From assembly GCF_014803405.1 (NCBI RefSeq), contig NZ_JACYFG010000036.1:186001-250000 (forward strand): DNA of 64,000 nt, given 5' to 3'. Both the position numbers and the translations under genes were made by a program. Source of the DNA: Pelagicoccus enzymogenes. GTDB taxonomy: Bacteria > Verrucomicrobiota > Verrucomicrobiia > Opitutales > Opitutaceae. Below are positions 63,334 to 64,000 of the stretch, one piece after another. Below the pieces are notes generated by a model. It was not told where the DNA came from. It made no database searches and saw only the letters and a list, made by a program, of their open reading frames with translations. The first letter of the stretch is position 1. Every line of letters starts with the position of its first letter.

Positions 63334-64000
63334 CTAGAGAAATGCTTGAAAGTCGGCCGGCGGCTTGGCCTCGAGCTCGAGTTCCTTCTCGGTCAGTGGG
63401 TGGACAAACTTCAAATAACAGCTGTGCAACATCACGCGCTCCGGCTGCTTGGCCAGCTTGGGCAGGGGCTTGTAGCCGTAAACCGTGTCCCCAAGAATGA
63501 TGTGTCGGATGCTCTTCAGGTGGACGCGTATTTGATGAGTACGCCCCGTGTGAATACGACAACGGAGCAGGCAATATCCCTTGTCCGCGAAGGCTTTCAC
63601 GAGGGTCCAATCCGTCTTCGCCTCCCGAGCCCGACCTCTGCCCTCGAAACCGACTCGCATCTTGTGCCGCTGGTTCGGGTTGCGTTCGATCGGCCTGTCC
63701 ACCGTTCCGCTCATCAATTCAGGTACCCCGCACCCTAGCGCGAGATATTCTTTGACCAAGGAACGCGACTGAAACAATTCGCTCAAAGCGCGATGGGCCA
63801 CATCCGTTTTCGCCGCCATAATCAGTCCCGAGGTCTCGCGATCAAGCCGATGCACGATACCCGGTCGCTCAATGCCCCCAATGCCACTCAGCTGTCCCGC
63901 GCAATGGTGCAGCAAACCATGCGCAAGCGTTGGTTCAGCTGGGCCCGCACCCGGGTGAACGACGAGACCGGCAGGCTTGTTTACAACAACCATGTGCTCG
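63334..64000 (-). CDS. RluD-family pseudouridine synthase (5' end outside window)
   Basis: The frame continues to the window edge: codons for EHMVVVNKPAGLVVHPG precede an internal Met, so the true start lies beyond 64000, where an S4 domain would be expected. Catalytic Asp in GIVHRLDRETSGL, plus GRTHQIRVHLKSIRHIILGDTVYG, identify a RluA/RluD-type enzyme. It would modify 23S rRNA, as RluD does. The distance to menB is 60 bases. Confidence 0.9.
   Translation of the reverse strand, partial: EHMVVVNKPAGLVVHPGAGPAEPTLAHGLLHHCAGQLSGIGGIERPGIVHRLDRETSGLIMAAKTDVAHRALSELFQSRSLVKEYLALGCGVPELMSGTVDRPIERNPNQRHKMRVGFEGRGRAREAKTDWTLVKAFADKGYCLLRCRIHTGRTHQIRVHLKSIRHIILGDTVYGYKPLPKLAKQPERVMLHSCYLKFVHPLTEKELELEAKPPADFQAFL

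Overview
The window looks like chromosomal DNA of a marine or brackish member of Verrucomicrobiota, class Opitutae (Pelagicoccus-like). This is inferred from the protein style: TonB-dependent receptors whose mature N-terminus carries an EE[V/I]FELxxFxV motif, ADOP-type ABC permeases, secreted sulfatase and amylase, XylR-type regulators, and Gram-negative envelope genes (kdsA, lptE, bamD-like, RND pump). I saw no transposase, integrase, phage gene, CRISPR array or rRNA, so it reads as ordinary, densely packed host chromosome. Many start codons are GTG or TTG and Shine-Dalgarno signals are weak.

Layout. 1-8.1 kb is a nutrient-uptake region: a TonB-dependent receptor running off the left edge, a divergent IclR regulator with paired candidate operators, an outer-membrane barrel protein, a sulfatase and a GH13 alpha-amylase. 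8.2-13.7 kb holds an AraC regulator, then nrfHA (ammonia-forming nitrite reductase) followed by ResB and CcsA cytochrome c maturation proteins. 13.8-19.6 kb is a complete RND efflux set (adaptor, pump, TolC-like channel). 19.7-28 kb has a bifunctional-nuclease-family protein, an HDOD protein, galK divergent from a XylR-type regulator, an S9 peptidase and a TlpA-like thioredoxin. 27.7-31.9 kb is a second, very large TonB-dependent receptor behind a long repeat-rich leader.

32.1-37.4 kb is a minus-strand block: a NarL-type two-component system, then an ADOP permease and a TPR protein. A 19-bp motif is shared upstream of the kinase and the permease, which suggests one regulon. 37.6-38.7 kb holds a glycine-zipper/His-rich exported protein and an orphan anti-sigma-like membrane protein.

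38.7-64 kb is mostly housekeeping: kdsA, orn, an S41 protease, a TPR protein, glmM-trpD, rpmF-plsX-fabH followed by BamD-like and LptE-like genes, rpe, hpt, an RNA methyltransferase, ppk2 with a Nudix protein, tRNA-Arg(ACG), hpf, an SDR, a RluA-type synthase, a 35-residue membrane peptide gene, an MFS transporter, an unknown membrane-anchored protein, a 77-residue protein resembling the end of flagellar rod proteins, hrpB, lysA, menB and a RluD-type synthase running off the right edge.

The strongest leads for new biology are the shared motif linking the two-component system to the ADOP permease, the twin palindromes between the IclR gene and the TonB receptor, the AraC-style direct repeats in front of the XylR-type gene, the small membrane peptide gene with its own terminator, and the miniature rod-like protein.
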